A stretch of DNA of 64,000 bases, from NCBI RefSeq assembly GCF_963675165.1, contig NC_087386.1, positions 1,538,931 through 1,602,930 of the forward strand, given 5' to 3'. A program made the position numbers and the translations under genes. The stretch is from Halichondria panicea. Lineage: Eukaryota > Porifera > Demospongiae > Suberitida > Halichondriidae. Positions 42,974 to 54,299 of the stretch are shown one piece after another (within the stretch, counting starts at the first letter, position 1; the number at the start of each line of letters is the position of its first letter). The notes beneath the pieces are model-generated. The model ran no database searches, was not told the origin of the DNA, and worked only from the letters and a program-made list of their open reading frames with translations.

Positions 42974-45900
42974 ATGATAGTTACAAGAAGAAAGCTGTTT
43001 GTTGGAGTTGTCCTTACCAGTCTGGATGCATTGCCTGCATAGAATTATTTATAGTGAATTCAAGATTATAGGCACCTACAAGAGTTCCTAATGAACCCTT
43101 GGTACCTAAGTATGTAGTCTTGTGAGTGCGACATCTTCCTATATAGAGGGAATATTCTCCCCCCCACCAACGTCTGCTCGCGAGACTACATAGTGTGAGG
43201 TTTGTCAAATATACTAGTACATGTCAAGAGCACAAGGTTTTATAAATGCATGAGGTCTTTACTAATTTAAAAGCATGAACTTTCGAATCTAGGTTGCATG
43301 CTTAAGGCATAGACTAAGTAGATCTATAAGCTTACTGAATTGAAGGCTAGTACAGTTGTACCAACAAAATTTACTGTCACAACGGGATCAAAGAAAGTTC
43401 AAACTTCTTGATTCTTAGTCATTGCATAAGGCTATAACTATCACCTGCACGTTCCTCATGCTTTTTCTGTGCTTATACTAATTACCTGTTTAGTAAACCC
43501 TCATGCTTTTAGTACCTTCAAGTTGATGCTTTTAGTTTTTAGTATAATACACATGCACATCATGCTTTAATATCTCACTATTAATAACTTCTGTGCGTTG
43601 CGTAATTATGGCGCAAACGTCATCAATTGCGAGATGCTCACGTGCAATTGACAGGATGTCACGTTACTTTGTGCACAGTGTTTGTGTAGAAGTATCAGTA
43701 GTTCGACACTCTTTTCTTCTTATGCACTCTTGGTATTACTGTAGAATCTTTGCCAACAACACATGAATAAAAGTGTTGAGCATTATGCGTTCCTTAGAGA
43801 AATGCTTTAATATCTTCATGCATTTACCATAAGAGAGTTGTGGGAAGCAAAAATAATATGGAATTCGCAAAACTAATGAATTCACTCAAAACACATCTTG
43901 GAAAACTTGACCAATCAGAAGAGTTTGACGTCATTGGGTAACAATTATTACAGGCGCCCTCGTGCTGGGCAATAAATAGAGTACAAGAGGAGTATGCAAC
44001 TCCCACGCTAGGGGTTGGTAGATTATGCTCGAGATATTACCTATTATGCTATTCTCAAGTAAACAGCCTATTATTCTTGCCTATTATTCTTTTCAAATCG
44101 CCTATTATTCCCACATTATTCCTCTAAAGCACAACATATGTACATGTAGGCCCCATATCATGTCGTCACACAACTAACATCAAACTATAAATAATTGCCA
44201 CGTGACTCTATCTATATATTAATGAATTGCAAGGAGATAATTAACCACCAGTACTTCCAAATGTTTATACTACTGTACAACTCCTATATACTGACCTGTA
44301 TTCTGCCTATTATTCTCATAATCGCATGTTGTCCTATTGTTCACTGTGATTCGTACAGTGATTAATCGCGTATCAGTAATTGCACGTCGTCAAGGCAGTA
44401 ATTGCACGTCGTCATTAACGACATGCAATTACTACCTTGACAACCGCACGTTCGAATAACGGCCGTGGCTAATTTTTTACTGAAACTGCAGCTAAAAGTG
44501 TCCTTAAAACTGCATCACAAACGATTAACAATCAATAGTATAATAGCTACTCGTGCAATAGGGGATTAATAGCACTCATAACAAGCACTGGCAAAGTTAA
44601 TAGCACTCGGCTGCACCTCGTGCAATTAGTATCCTTGCCATTGCTTGTTACTCGTGCTATTACATATTCCATATAGGAATGAGTAACTCTCTACGCTTTT
44701 ACTGGTGTGTTGCAAAGATTTTGCAAACTCCTGTAAATATACCCTCATCTTTTTAGTAATACCGTAGTTATGACAGTGGCGTAATAAGGGGGGGGGGGCT
44801 CCAGGGGCTGGAGCCCCCCCATCTATCTAGGGCTATTATACTTATCAAGCTGCATGCATGCATTATGTAGATGGCGTACTTCAAAAAATTAGAGCCCCCC
44901 TAATTGAGAAATTTCCTACGCCACTGTATGATATACTGTCTATATGCTTATTATATAAACACCCTATTATTTACTAATTTATATATATACCGCCATGCAT
45001 GCATGTATTTAATAAAATAACACAAAAATATTTTCATGAATATTTTGACACAGACGGCACTCCATGCATAACCTAGAGCTCTTTCCAGTATTGGGGGAGG
45101 CGGCTCAGAAATTCCAAGTGCATATATAAGGTCCACAGGGAACCCTTGTAAACTATATAATGTATGCTCACATGCATTGATGTGCATGTAATTATATGTG
45201 TAATTAAATCCTACTTCCACATATACAGTGTAGACGTACTCCACTCTTGGGGACAAATCACTTCCCCCGTGACTCTCGCATAATGCAATGTAGTTTTAGC
45301 ATCTACAATTTGAAATTCAATGAATTCAACTGTTCTCTGCTCTTCAAGGGTGATGCAGAGGAAATTGCAAAGGCTAAATCGATTGATAACAAATCCAAAT
45401 GGCCAGTTCCATCAGATGATAAGTTCTACAAACTTGCTGACAGTTGTGACTGGATAAAAAAAAAGTTGGATCGAGATTACTACGTGTCTGAGCAAGAACG
45501 GCAATTTCCACTAGCATTTGCTCTAAGTGTATATCAGTCACCTTATCAGATATTTCGGTTTCTCAAAGTTATCTATAGACCTCACAATTTGTACTGCATT
45601 CACTATGACAAAAAGTCCAGCGAACCATTTAAGAAGCTGATGATCACCATTGCTGCTTGTCTGCCCAATATGATTGTTCCCAGCAAGATTGCTGATGTCA
45701 CATGGGGCTGGCATACGATAGTCGATGCTCAGATGAATTGTATGGAAGATCTCTACGAGCTGCGATACAAATTTCCTTGGAAGTATGCAATCACTCTGTG
45801 TGGGAAAGAAGTTCCCCTGAGAACTAATAAAGAAATGGTTCAAACTTTACACAAGTTGAACGGTACTTCAGCAGTAGTTCTAACAAGACATTTAAAAACT

Positions 45901-46556
45901 GAATTCGAATATTGGACATATAAATATTCACTTTCCGGAGACTCCGTGGTGCAATTGAAGGAAAAATTGGATCCAATACCATTTAATCTCACAATGGCCA
46001 AAAGTATGGCATACTACGGGTTATCAGAGACGTTTGTTAACTATTTATTGCACAATGAAGAGGCTGTTAAGTTTCGGAGATTTATGGATGATACTAAAAT
46101 AGCTGATGAGCATGTTGTTGCTACCCTCTTCAATCGAACAGGTATGTCATATACAGAGCTTTTATAGCAACACATTGTTAGCTAGTGAGAGCCTGCATCT
46201 ATATATACGTGAGTAGATACTGGTGGATGCATAATTATACATACATGCAGGTGTACCTGGTGGAAGAAATGAAAGATATGTACATCTTATACCCACAACT
46301 TCCTCCTATTTGTGGCTTTCCTCCACGGCAGAGAAGAAGCTATGCACTGGTTGGAATGTGCACAAGATTTGTACCATAGCAATGGCGATCTTCAGCAACT
46401 AGACTATACGTTCGACCCTAAAAAATATTAGCAGACTTTCTTCCACAACAAGTTTTTCATTGAGAGAGATCGGGCAGTGATGGACTGTGCTGAGGAAGAG
46501 CTCCTCAGGAGAAACAGAGAAGAATGTTTGACTGACAATGCACTGAGCATGCACTA
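42974..46556 (+). pseudogene. GT14-like copy 4, pseudogene
   Basis: Exon 2 (45229-46141) is fully open and near-identical to copy 1. Exon 1 (from 42974) has lost one base relative to its paralogues (ACCAGTCTGG against ACCAGTCTTGG), leading to a stop, and its GTGAGT donor is GTGAAT. Exon 3 (46251-46556) has lost one A (AGCAATGG against AGCAAATGG) and carries a TAG. Two independent exons are damaged, although the duplication is recent. TGG to GGG (W to G in LLGTNHF) is a further change in exon 2. Confidence 0.75.
44774..44926. mobile_element. CAGTGGCGTA element, second segmental copy
   Basis: The same insertion as 15992-16140, a few bases longer because of a longer G run. Confidence 0.65.
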
Positions 46557-46722
46557 GTTAAAAATTTATACAGTTATATATTTATTTATTTAATTATGAC
46601 TTGAGAAATCAAATTAGGAACTGAGTGCAAATATGTCTTTTTTGCAGTAACCTATGTTATGTTTTTATTCAGGCATAGCTGTTTGTGCAAGGTGATAAAA
46701 CTTAAAGTCATAACTCACCTAT

Positions 46723-48290
46723 CTATGTCCATAGAGTTGCTTTCGTGTTCTCTAACTCTATCTTTGTTCTTTTGATTACAATTATGACGATGATAAGCGT
46801 GATAACAATCACAATCATAAGAAGTATAATCACTCCAAGAATAGCTCCGATAAGCAGCCCAGAGTTGTCTCCAGTCCCTGCAGTAGTGGGAGGAGTGTTG
46901 GGAGGTGCGGTAGGCACGACAACAACAGCATCAGTGGCTACGGAAGAGAGGACATTAACATGAGAGTGAAAACTATATTATTATCAGTACAGTCAAACCT
47001 ATTAATAGCCTTTTGCTCAAATTATGAAGGTTGAAAATTTGTCCCAAAATGGTCAGTTTATTATAATTATAATCGGGATTTTTAGGATCCCTCAAAGTAG
47101 CATAGTGGATAATTAATTTTTCGTTGGTGCAAATTTTCGAATGAACTATTTTAACTATTCGTACAGCTCAAGATAGTGACGTAGATAGAACCTAGGCTAT
47201 TATGCCAGAACAATTTCTTTTTGATGATACTCTACAATAGGAAAAAATGAAAATAACCCGCTATATATATATCATGGTATTCAGCTCTGACCCCAGTACA
47301 ACTACATATGCCAGTGCATGGGATACAGTAGATCTATATTGCACTCACTCAGGACAATTGTTTGCATGGTGACATTGTTCATTTGGCTCGATATACAAGT
47401 ATAAATTCGTGTGCCAGTCGTAAGTGGGTCTCTTGTCAGATTCACAGTCAGTGTGTTGATCAAACTTGGTATATATAGATTGTGCCCCTCCATTCTGAAT
47501 AAACATGTCTCCTTGCTCGGACATGATGGTATTAACTAAGTCATTGGATAGTTCATTGTTAGATGTTAGATAGTTGCCAAGTGATCGAAGGAACATTCAT
47601 TGAAAGGTATAAATATAATATAGCCATGCATAGAGAGAGCACCTCAGCACTGCACTGCATGTCATCACTGGCTGTAACTTGAATCATTCCATTCTCAGCT
47701 TGTAGAGTACCTGCAGCAAAGATAGGAGACATTAAACACATTGTACAGTGCACAATTTGTATGATGCAACAGAACTGTAAATTTCATCTTAGCGTACTTC
47801 TTTTTCTATCGTATAAATGTACTGTTTTATCTGTCAGTGCATGAGAGGGTAATATCAACGCTATATGACGCCATTGTTCCAAAATTAATGTTCCGAATGT
47901 GTGAGTGGTCTGACATTGGCATCATTACTGCTGAGTTGTGATAGCTCCAGAACACTAGTCCTCCCAGCATTGAGTACTCGTGCTGGAGGGAGGGGGTCAC
48001 CAGTAAGCCGAGTCCAGGTCCAGTCAAACTATCCCTCAGTGACAGAGAAGGTCAGGCTGAGTGAGGAGTTGACGGTTGGTGGGTAGATGGTCCCCACAGT
48101 GTCCGGGGTGAAGGTGATGGGGGGGAGGGTTGGGGAGAGTTACAACTGGAGGGGTGGAAGGATGAGTAAGGTACAGTTCATGTTCAATTTGATATTGCCT
48201 GTACCTGATACTGATGTGCAGATCTCCACCTCAGTCAAGAGAAGCCAGTCGGTCTGTTCAGTGTTTGAGAATAATTGTCTCTTTGAAAAT
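46723..48290 (-). pseudogene. Ig-domain receptor copy 4, truncated
   Basis: Membrane exon (46723-46935: SGLLIGAILGVII, tail KRTKIELENTKATLWT), Ig2 (about 47350-47720), Ig1 (about 47830-48140) and the end of exon 2 (to 48290). It lacks the signal-peptide exon and most of exon 2, and Ig2 is frame-broken near a TATATATAG insertion. The truncation point equals that of copy 1, so it predates the segmental duplication. Confidence 0.8.
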
Positions 48291-48902
48291 AAAGCCACTG
48301 CATGCATGCATGCTTGCTGTTGTTTTAGTCCATTTCTGCCCCAGCTTTCAATTGTACGCAAATACACATGCCTATAGAACCATTCCCAGAGCATTCTTTT
48401 TGGGGGTGCACTTAATATGTGCGCACACGCGTATCAACTTCTCCTCTAAGCTTTTTCTACTATCCATGCTCTAAGTGATTAGCCCTCTTCCTACACCACC
48501 GCTATCAACATGTTCACATTTCAAAGTGCTAGGAGTAGGATTTACTGCAGCCCTATATAGCTGCTAGATTTATAGTACACAGTCAACACTATAGGCCAAT
48601 TTTTGATTTGATACTGCAAGTAAAGAAACCACTCAAGTATAGTCCATGTTTACATTGTGGGTTAACATTGTGGTTTACCATTTGTGTTTGTGCCGGTGTG
48701 TGTTGCAAAACTGCTGTACATGCATAGTTTGTATAACGGCATTATAACAAACTATGTACAAGCCATTATAATAATAATGGCTTGACCACACTATTAGACT
48801 ATCTAGTACAATGAATAGTCTCTGCACAATGACATTTGAAGAAGAGTAGCTTCTGCTTTTCAAGTGAGGTGAAAAAGATTATAGGTCTAGCTGCTAGTTA
48901 TA
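48291..48902. other. Intergenic, counterpart of 20166-20743
   Basis: No gene recognised; it contains the conserved transferase 5' flank from about 48790. Confidence 0.4.
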
Positions 48903-51900
48903 ATGATAGTTACAAGAAGAAAGCTGTTTGTTGGAGTTGTCCTTACCAGTCTTGGATGCATTGCCTGCATAGCAGTGAGTTCAATATTCTATATATAAAG
49001 GTACTAAGTAGATCTATATATGTCTTGCGAGTGCGACATTTTCCTAGAGGGAACATTCCTCCCCCCCCCCCCCAAATTTGCTCGCAAGACTACTTAGTAT
49101 ATATGGGGTTCCATTTATAATTTTAGTACATGTCAAGAGCACTATAAATGCATGAGGGTATTTACTAAAAGCGTGAGGGTAATTACTAAAAGCATGAACC
49201 TCAGGGGTATTTATATATATAGCTTCCAATCCAGGTTGCATGCATGCTTGCTTTGATTTGAGGCTATTATTTCCAAATTATAGTGTATATATAAGGCATA
49301 GACTAAATAAGCCTAAGCTCTGAAGGCTATATACATTTGTGCCAACAGAATTTACTGTGTAATTATCGGTATATAAATACACACAAGCTTTATATCTTCA
49401 TGCATGCATTTACCATAAATACTATAATGGAGTTTGTAGAATCTTTGACAACACATGAATAAAAGATAGTGTTGAACATTACAATAATGTATGTGTTCCT
49501 GAGGGAAATGCTCATACACATAAGTAGTAAAACAGACCACAGTGAACGTGTACACATATTCCATATAAGGAACACGTAACGCTCTACGTTTTTACTGGTG
49601 CATGTGTTGCAAAGATTCTGCAAACTCCAGTACTCTCATGCTTTTAGTAATAAATAGCTTGATGCTTTTACTACAGAATCTTTGCAACACATGAATAAAA
49701 GTGTTGAGCACTGGGGTTCCTTATATGGGAAATGCTCACTACATTAAAACAGTCCACAGTGTGTACATGCACGTATTCCATATAAAGGAATGTGTGGCAC
49801 TTCTATACGCTTTTATACTGGTGTGTTGCAAATATTTTGCAAAGTCCTGTAAATAAATACCCTCATGCATGCTTTAGTAATAGTTATGATACTGTCTATA
49901 CTATAATTATATAGATACCCTCAAGTCATGCTTTTACTGTAAACACTTAATATATACCGCGGCCATGGATGCATGCAATTACAATAATCTTGTCATGAAT
50001 ATTTTGAGACGGCACCCCATGCATAACCTAGAGCATTTCCAATATTGGGGGAGGCTTAGAAATTCCATGTACGTATATAAGATACACAGGGAGGCACTAA
50101 TTATAATTATGGTCACATGATGCATGGATGCATGTAATTATGTGTAAAATTATACCTTTTATTTAATTCCTACTTTCATGCACATGCAGTGTTTGAAATA
50201 CGGACGTACTCCACTTTTGTGGACAAATCACTTCTCCCGTGACTCTCGCATGATGCGATGTAGTTCAAGCATCTACAATTTAAAATTCAATGAATTCAAC
50301 TGTTCTCTGCTCTTTAAGGGTGATGCAGAGGAAATTGCAAAGGCTAAATCGATTGATAACAAATCCAAATGGCCAGTTCCATCAGATGACGAGTTCTACA
50401 AACTTGCTGACAGTTGTGACTGGATAAAGAAAGAGTTGGACCGAGATTACTACGTGTCTGAGCAAGAACGGCAATTTCCATTAGCATTTGCTCTGAGTGT
50501 ATATCAGTCACCTTATCAGATATTTCGGTTTCTCAAAGTTATCTATAGACCTCACAATTCGTACTGCATTCACTATGATAAAAAGTCCAGCGAACCATTT
50601 AAGAAGCTGATGAATACCATTGCTGCTTGTCTGTCCAATATGATTGTTCCCAGCAAGATTGCTGATGTCATATGGGGCTGGCATACTATAGTCGATGCTC
50701 AGATGAATTGTATGGAAGATCTCTACGAGCTGCGATACAAATTTCCTTGGAAGTATGCAATCACTCTGTGTGGGAAAGAAGTTCCCCTGAGAACTAATAA
50801 AGAAATGGTTCACACTTTACGCAAGTTAAACGGTACATCGTCAGTACATGTAATGGAAAATAAAAAACATGAAATCAAATATTGGACATATAAATTTTCC
50901 CTTTCTGGACGCTCAATGGTGCAGTTGAAGGAAAAATTGGATCCAGTACCGTTTAATCTCACAATGGCCAAAAGTATGGCATACTACGGGCTATCGGAGA
51001 CGTTTGTCAACTATTTATTGCACAATGAAGAGGCTGTTAAGTTTCGGAGATTTATGGAGGATACTAGAATAGCTGATGAGCATGTTGTTGCTACCCTCTT
51101 CAATCGAACAGGTATGTCATATACAGAGCTTTTATATATAGCAACACATTGTTAGTGAGAGCTAGCTAGCCTGCATTAGTAAAACCAGTAGGTTTTACAT
51201 AAGATGGACAGTGCAGTTGTGTGTGTTTTCAATTATTACGTGAGTCTATATAATAGTTATAGGCTGAGTCCAAGGTCTCTATGGGGTTTTGAGACCCCGA
51301 GGGCCCGAGGCCGAGTGTAGCGATGGTGCTACTAAGGGCCTAAGGGTCTCAAACTCCATAGTGACCGTTGGACGAGGCCTATAACTGATTTAGAATAGTG
51401 CTAAGCAATCTAAGCAATTTTTAAACAAAGAAGACTCTGTTTCTACAAACCTCAAGCAACATTAAAGCTTTGCTCTATATAGCTAGTCTATACATAAAAA
51501 AAAAACTCACATTGAAGGCAGTTTCCGTCTCTTTGCATAGCAAAAACGGTTAATAGAAAGTTGCTATTCTACTTAGTAGTAGCTCTGCACTAGAGCACTA
51601 GCTATTGGTAGCTGCAAGAGTGAGATAAAAGCTACAAAATGTTGCTAAGCATTCCATGTATGATTGTATGTATCATGTAAAAATGTTAAATGCATGTAGT
51701 GAACATATAATGGACCTCCATAGAAGACCTCTGAATGACTGAGAGGTCTCTATGAGAAATAAAGGACCTCCAAGTAACCAATCAGATTGCACCATTTGTG
51801 ACAAGCATTTTAATTATATAGATATACTGGATGCATATACATGCAGGTGTACCTGGTGGAAGAGATGAAAGATATGTACATCTTATACCCAGAACTTCCT

Positions 51901-52154
51901 CCTATTTGTGGCTTTTCTCCACGACAGAGAAGAAGCTATGCACCGGCTGGAATGTGCACAATATTTGTATCATAGCAAATGGCGACCTACAGCACCTAGA
52001 CTATACGTTCGACCCTAAGAAATATCATCAAACTTTCTTCCACAACAAGTTTTTCATTGAGAGAGATCGGGCAGTGATGGACTGTGCTGAGGAAGAGCTC
52101 CTCAGGAGAAACAGAGAAGAATGTTTGAGTGACAATGCACTGAGCATGCACTAG
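48903..52154 (+). CDS. GT14 core-2 GlcNAc-transferase-like, copy 5
   Basis: Exons 48903-48974, 50190-51111 and 51847-52154 give 433 aa with all blocks: anchor MIVTRRKLFVGVVLTSLGC, FPLAFALSVYQSPYQIFRFL, RPHNSYCIHYDKKS, WGWHTIVDAQMNCMED, LCGKEVPLRTN, ADEHVVATLFNR and FHNKFFIERDRAVMDC. It appears intact. The variable middle (SSVHVMENKKHEIKYWTYKF) groups it with copy 2, against copies 1, 3 and 4 (SAVVLTRHLKTEFEYWTYKY). Intron 2 is 735 bp rather than about 110-170 because of inserted repeats. No receptor gene faces it; only receptor-tail fragments remain downstream. Confidence 0.85.
49428..49629. mobile_element. TGGAGTTTG element, uninterrupted copy
   Basis: 202 bp, ends TGGAGTTTGTAGAATCTTTG and complement. 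It is the empty-site counterpart of 21281-21778. Confidence 0.65.
49674..49837. mobile_element. AGAATCTTTGC-family MITE
   Basis: Left AGAATCTTTGCAACACATGA, right TACTGGTGTGTTGCAAATAT. It is the counterpart of 21823-21984. Confidence 0.6.
51256..51385. mobile_element. GTTATAGGC inverted-repeat element in transferase 5 intron 2
   Basis: About 130 bp with imperfect complementary halves: GTTATAGGCTGAGTCCAAGG at the left and GTTGGACGAGGCCTATAAC at the right, with GTTTTGAGACCC / GGGTCTCAAAC inside. About 420 bp of further inserted sequence follows to about 51800, absent from the other copies. Confidence 0.65.
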
Positions 52155-52686
52155 TTAAATTTTATACATTAATTATGACTTGAGAAACCAAATTAGGAAC
52201 TGAGTGCAAATATGTCTTTCTTGCAGTAACCTATATAATTATTATGTTTTTATTCAGGCATAGCTGTTTGTGCAAGGTGATAAAACTTAAAGTCATAACT
52301 CACCTATCTATGTCCATATTTACTTCTCGAGACATCGATGTGAGCATTCGCACAAGGGCAGGGGACAATAGTTATACATGTACTGAGCCTCTGACTGAGC
52401 CACAGGCCATTTGCCAGAACACAATCTCTAGAGTTAATATGCATATATATGGTTGTTTAACTTACAGTGAAAGCTGTTGCAATCTCTTCAAAATCTTTCA
52501 TAGCATCATCTGTTTGCACAAACTTTCTATTCAACTTATGAGCCCAACTGTTGGAAGTACTTACAACCCACTACTTCAATCTAAATCTAGATAAGTCTTT
52601 AAGCTATGTCTATCAAATAATAAATGTTCTTATAGTCGTCATAATTTGCTCTTCACACTGAGACAGAGGTTACAGGCTCAGCAAAT
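52155..52686. other. Downstream flank of transferase 5
   Basis: It matches the DNA after transferase 2 (31350-31830), including the receptor-tail fragment (CACTGAGACAGAGGTTACAG, about 52655). The receptor body itself is gone. Confidence 0.5.
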
Positions 52687-53250
52687 GAGTTTCGATAGTG
52701 TTTCGTCATATAAAATTGAGATTTGATAGTGTACCAGCACAATTAAAAATTAATTTGTAGCCCTTTGTAATGTCTATCTAATGGTGTGTTTAAATCAGTG
52801 ATAACCTAGAGATAGAGAAAGTTCTATTCTCTGAGAAAAACCATGGCCCAACCGAATCGTAGGAATCTGGCCTATTTTGTTACTAACTTTGAGTCGTCAT
52901 AACTTGAGTTTTGATAGTGTACCAGCACAATTATAAATGCTTTTTGTAGCCCTTTGTAATGTCTATGTAATGGTGTGTTTAAATCAGTAGAGATAGAGAA
53001 AGTTCTATTCTCTGAGACAAGCCATGGCCCAACTGAATCGTAGGAATCTTGCCTATTTTGTTACTAACTTTGAGTCGTCATAACTTGACTTTCGATAGTG
53101 TACCAGCACAATTATAAATGCATTTTGTAGCCCTTTGTAATGTCTATCTAATGGTGTGTTTAAATCAGTAGAGATAGACTATTCTCTGAGAAAAGCCATG
53201 GCCCAACCGAATCATAGGAATTTGGCCTGTTTTGTTACTAACTTTGAGGC
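52687..53250. repeat. 181-bp tandem repeat, about three units
   Basis: Units start near 52687, 52891 and 53072 with GAGT(T)CGTCATAACTTGA-like sequence and each end in GCCATGGCCCAACYGAATCG ... TTGTTACTAACTTT. A single unit lies at about 31850-32059. The open frame MAQPN... is just one phase of the repeat. Confidence 0.75.
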
Positions 53251-53411
53251 TCTTCATACACACTTTCTTCTTACAAAGTGTCAAAACACCATCAGTATCA
53301 GCAAAGAGGAAGATGTGATACTGAGCACCTTCTCACCACTGTTATCGCTGGAAGAGGAATATAGTGGAAGAGGAGGGGCAGGATGCCAGGTTACTGATAG
53401 CTAAGATGTCT

Positions 53412-53478
53412 GCAACTGCATGGTTTTCAGTACTCACCTCAACAACATGCCTGTCAGAACCTGTACTGTGTAGGAGCA
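53412..53478 (-). pseudogene. BAG1 exon 2-like fragment
   Basis: GSDRHVVEVSTENHAVADI on the minus strand, as at 32225-32290, within a shared block 53280-53545 that also contains GAGGTCCACCCACTACTTTA. That sequence also lies just upstream of BAG1 (about 13726). Confidence 0.55.
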
Positions 53479-53559
53479 TCTGAGTGAAAAGGAGTTGGCA
53501 GTACACCAACAAAGAGTTGAGGTTGAGGTCCACCCACTACTTTAATGATGTAGTAATGA

Positions 53560-54080
53560 AAGCACCGCAGGTGCTGATGCCTCGGTGGAGGTGCCAAAGC
53601 TACATAACATAAAACTACTAATAGCTAGCTTTTATTATACACACATTGATTTTATGATGAATTTTGCTGCATGCAATCAACCGAATAGTGGGTAATGATC
53701 TACCATGATTGTTGTTAAAAACGATCGATGCCAAAAGTTCAAGTCTAAAATTAATGGCTGCAAGTCAGCAGAGCCTTGCAGCTCTCTGCTCACTCTTGCA
53801 GCTACCAATAGCTAGCGTTCTAGTGCAGAGCTAACTACTAAGTAGAGTAGTAACACTCGGTGAACAAGTTTTGCTACGGACTCTTCTGAAAAGGCTGCAA
53901 TAGCATTCCAAGTAAGCAAAACTAGGCATAACTTGAGAACGAAGCATTATTTTGCAAATCCACGAATTATAATCCAAGTAAACATGACTAGAAGCCTATA
54001 GAAACTCTTACTTGCACTTGATTCATCCTTGAGCAGCTGTAGCGGTCTACACACACACACACACAGACACACAAACACAC
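53560..54080. repeat. Interspersed-repeat remains and CA microsatellite next to the transposon
   Basis: The part from about 53740 resembles the interior of the repeat at 42145-42972 and ends in a CA/GACA tract (54048-54080) exactly where the transposon begins. No gene seen. Confidence 0.5.
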
Positions 54081-54149
54081 TAGCCTCGAGACCAGCCGTT
54101 CGTTATCTGAAAGAACGCCTGGTCAAGTTCCAATGTAGCACTCGTTCTA
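54081..54149 (+). repeat. Left terminal inverted repeat
   Basis: 69 bp starting TAGCCTCGAGACC and ending CACTCGTTCTA; it contains CTCGAG. Confidence 0.9.
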
Positions 54150-54299
54150 TGGTCCAGGAATTTCTTGGACCGATAATTGCCCGCAACAAGGTGTGAAAAC
54201 CATAATTATTTACCTGTGAATATCATTATGACGTTACAGCAACGGCAGCTAGCTAGCTTGGACCATTCAACGTACTTGCTGCCTGTACTGTGAGACACT

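Larger units (their letters stand above)
42970..50095. repeat. Segmental duplication, copy B
   Basis: The counterpart of 14196-22210. It lacks the three later insertions of copy A, so it supplies their empty sites. Confidence 0.85.
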
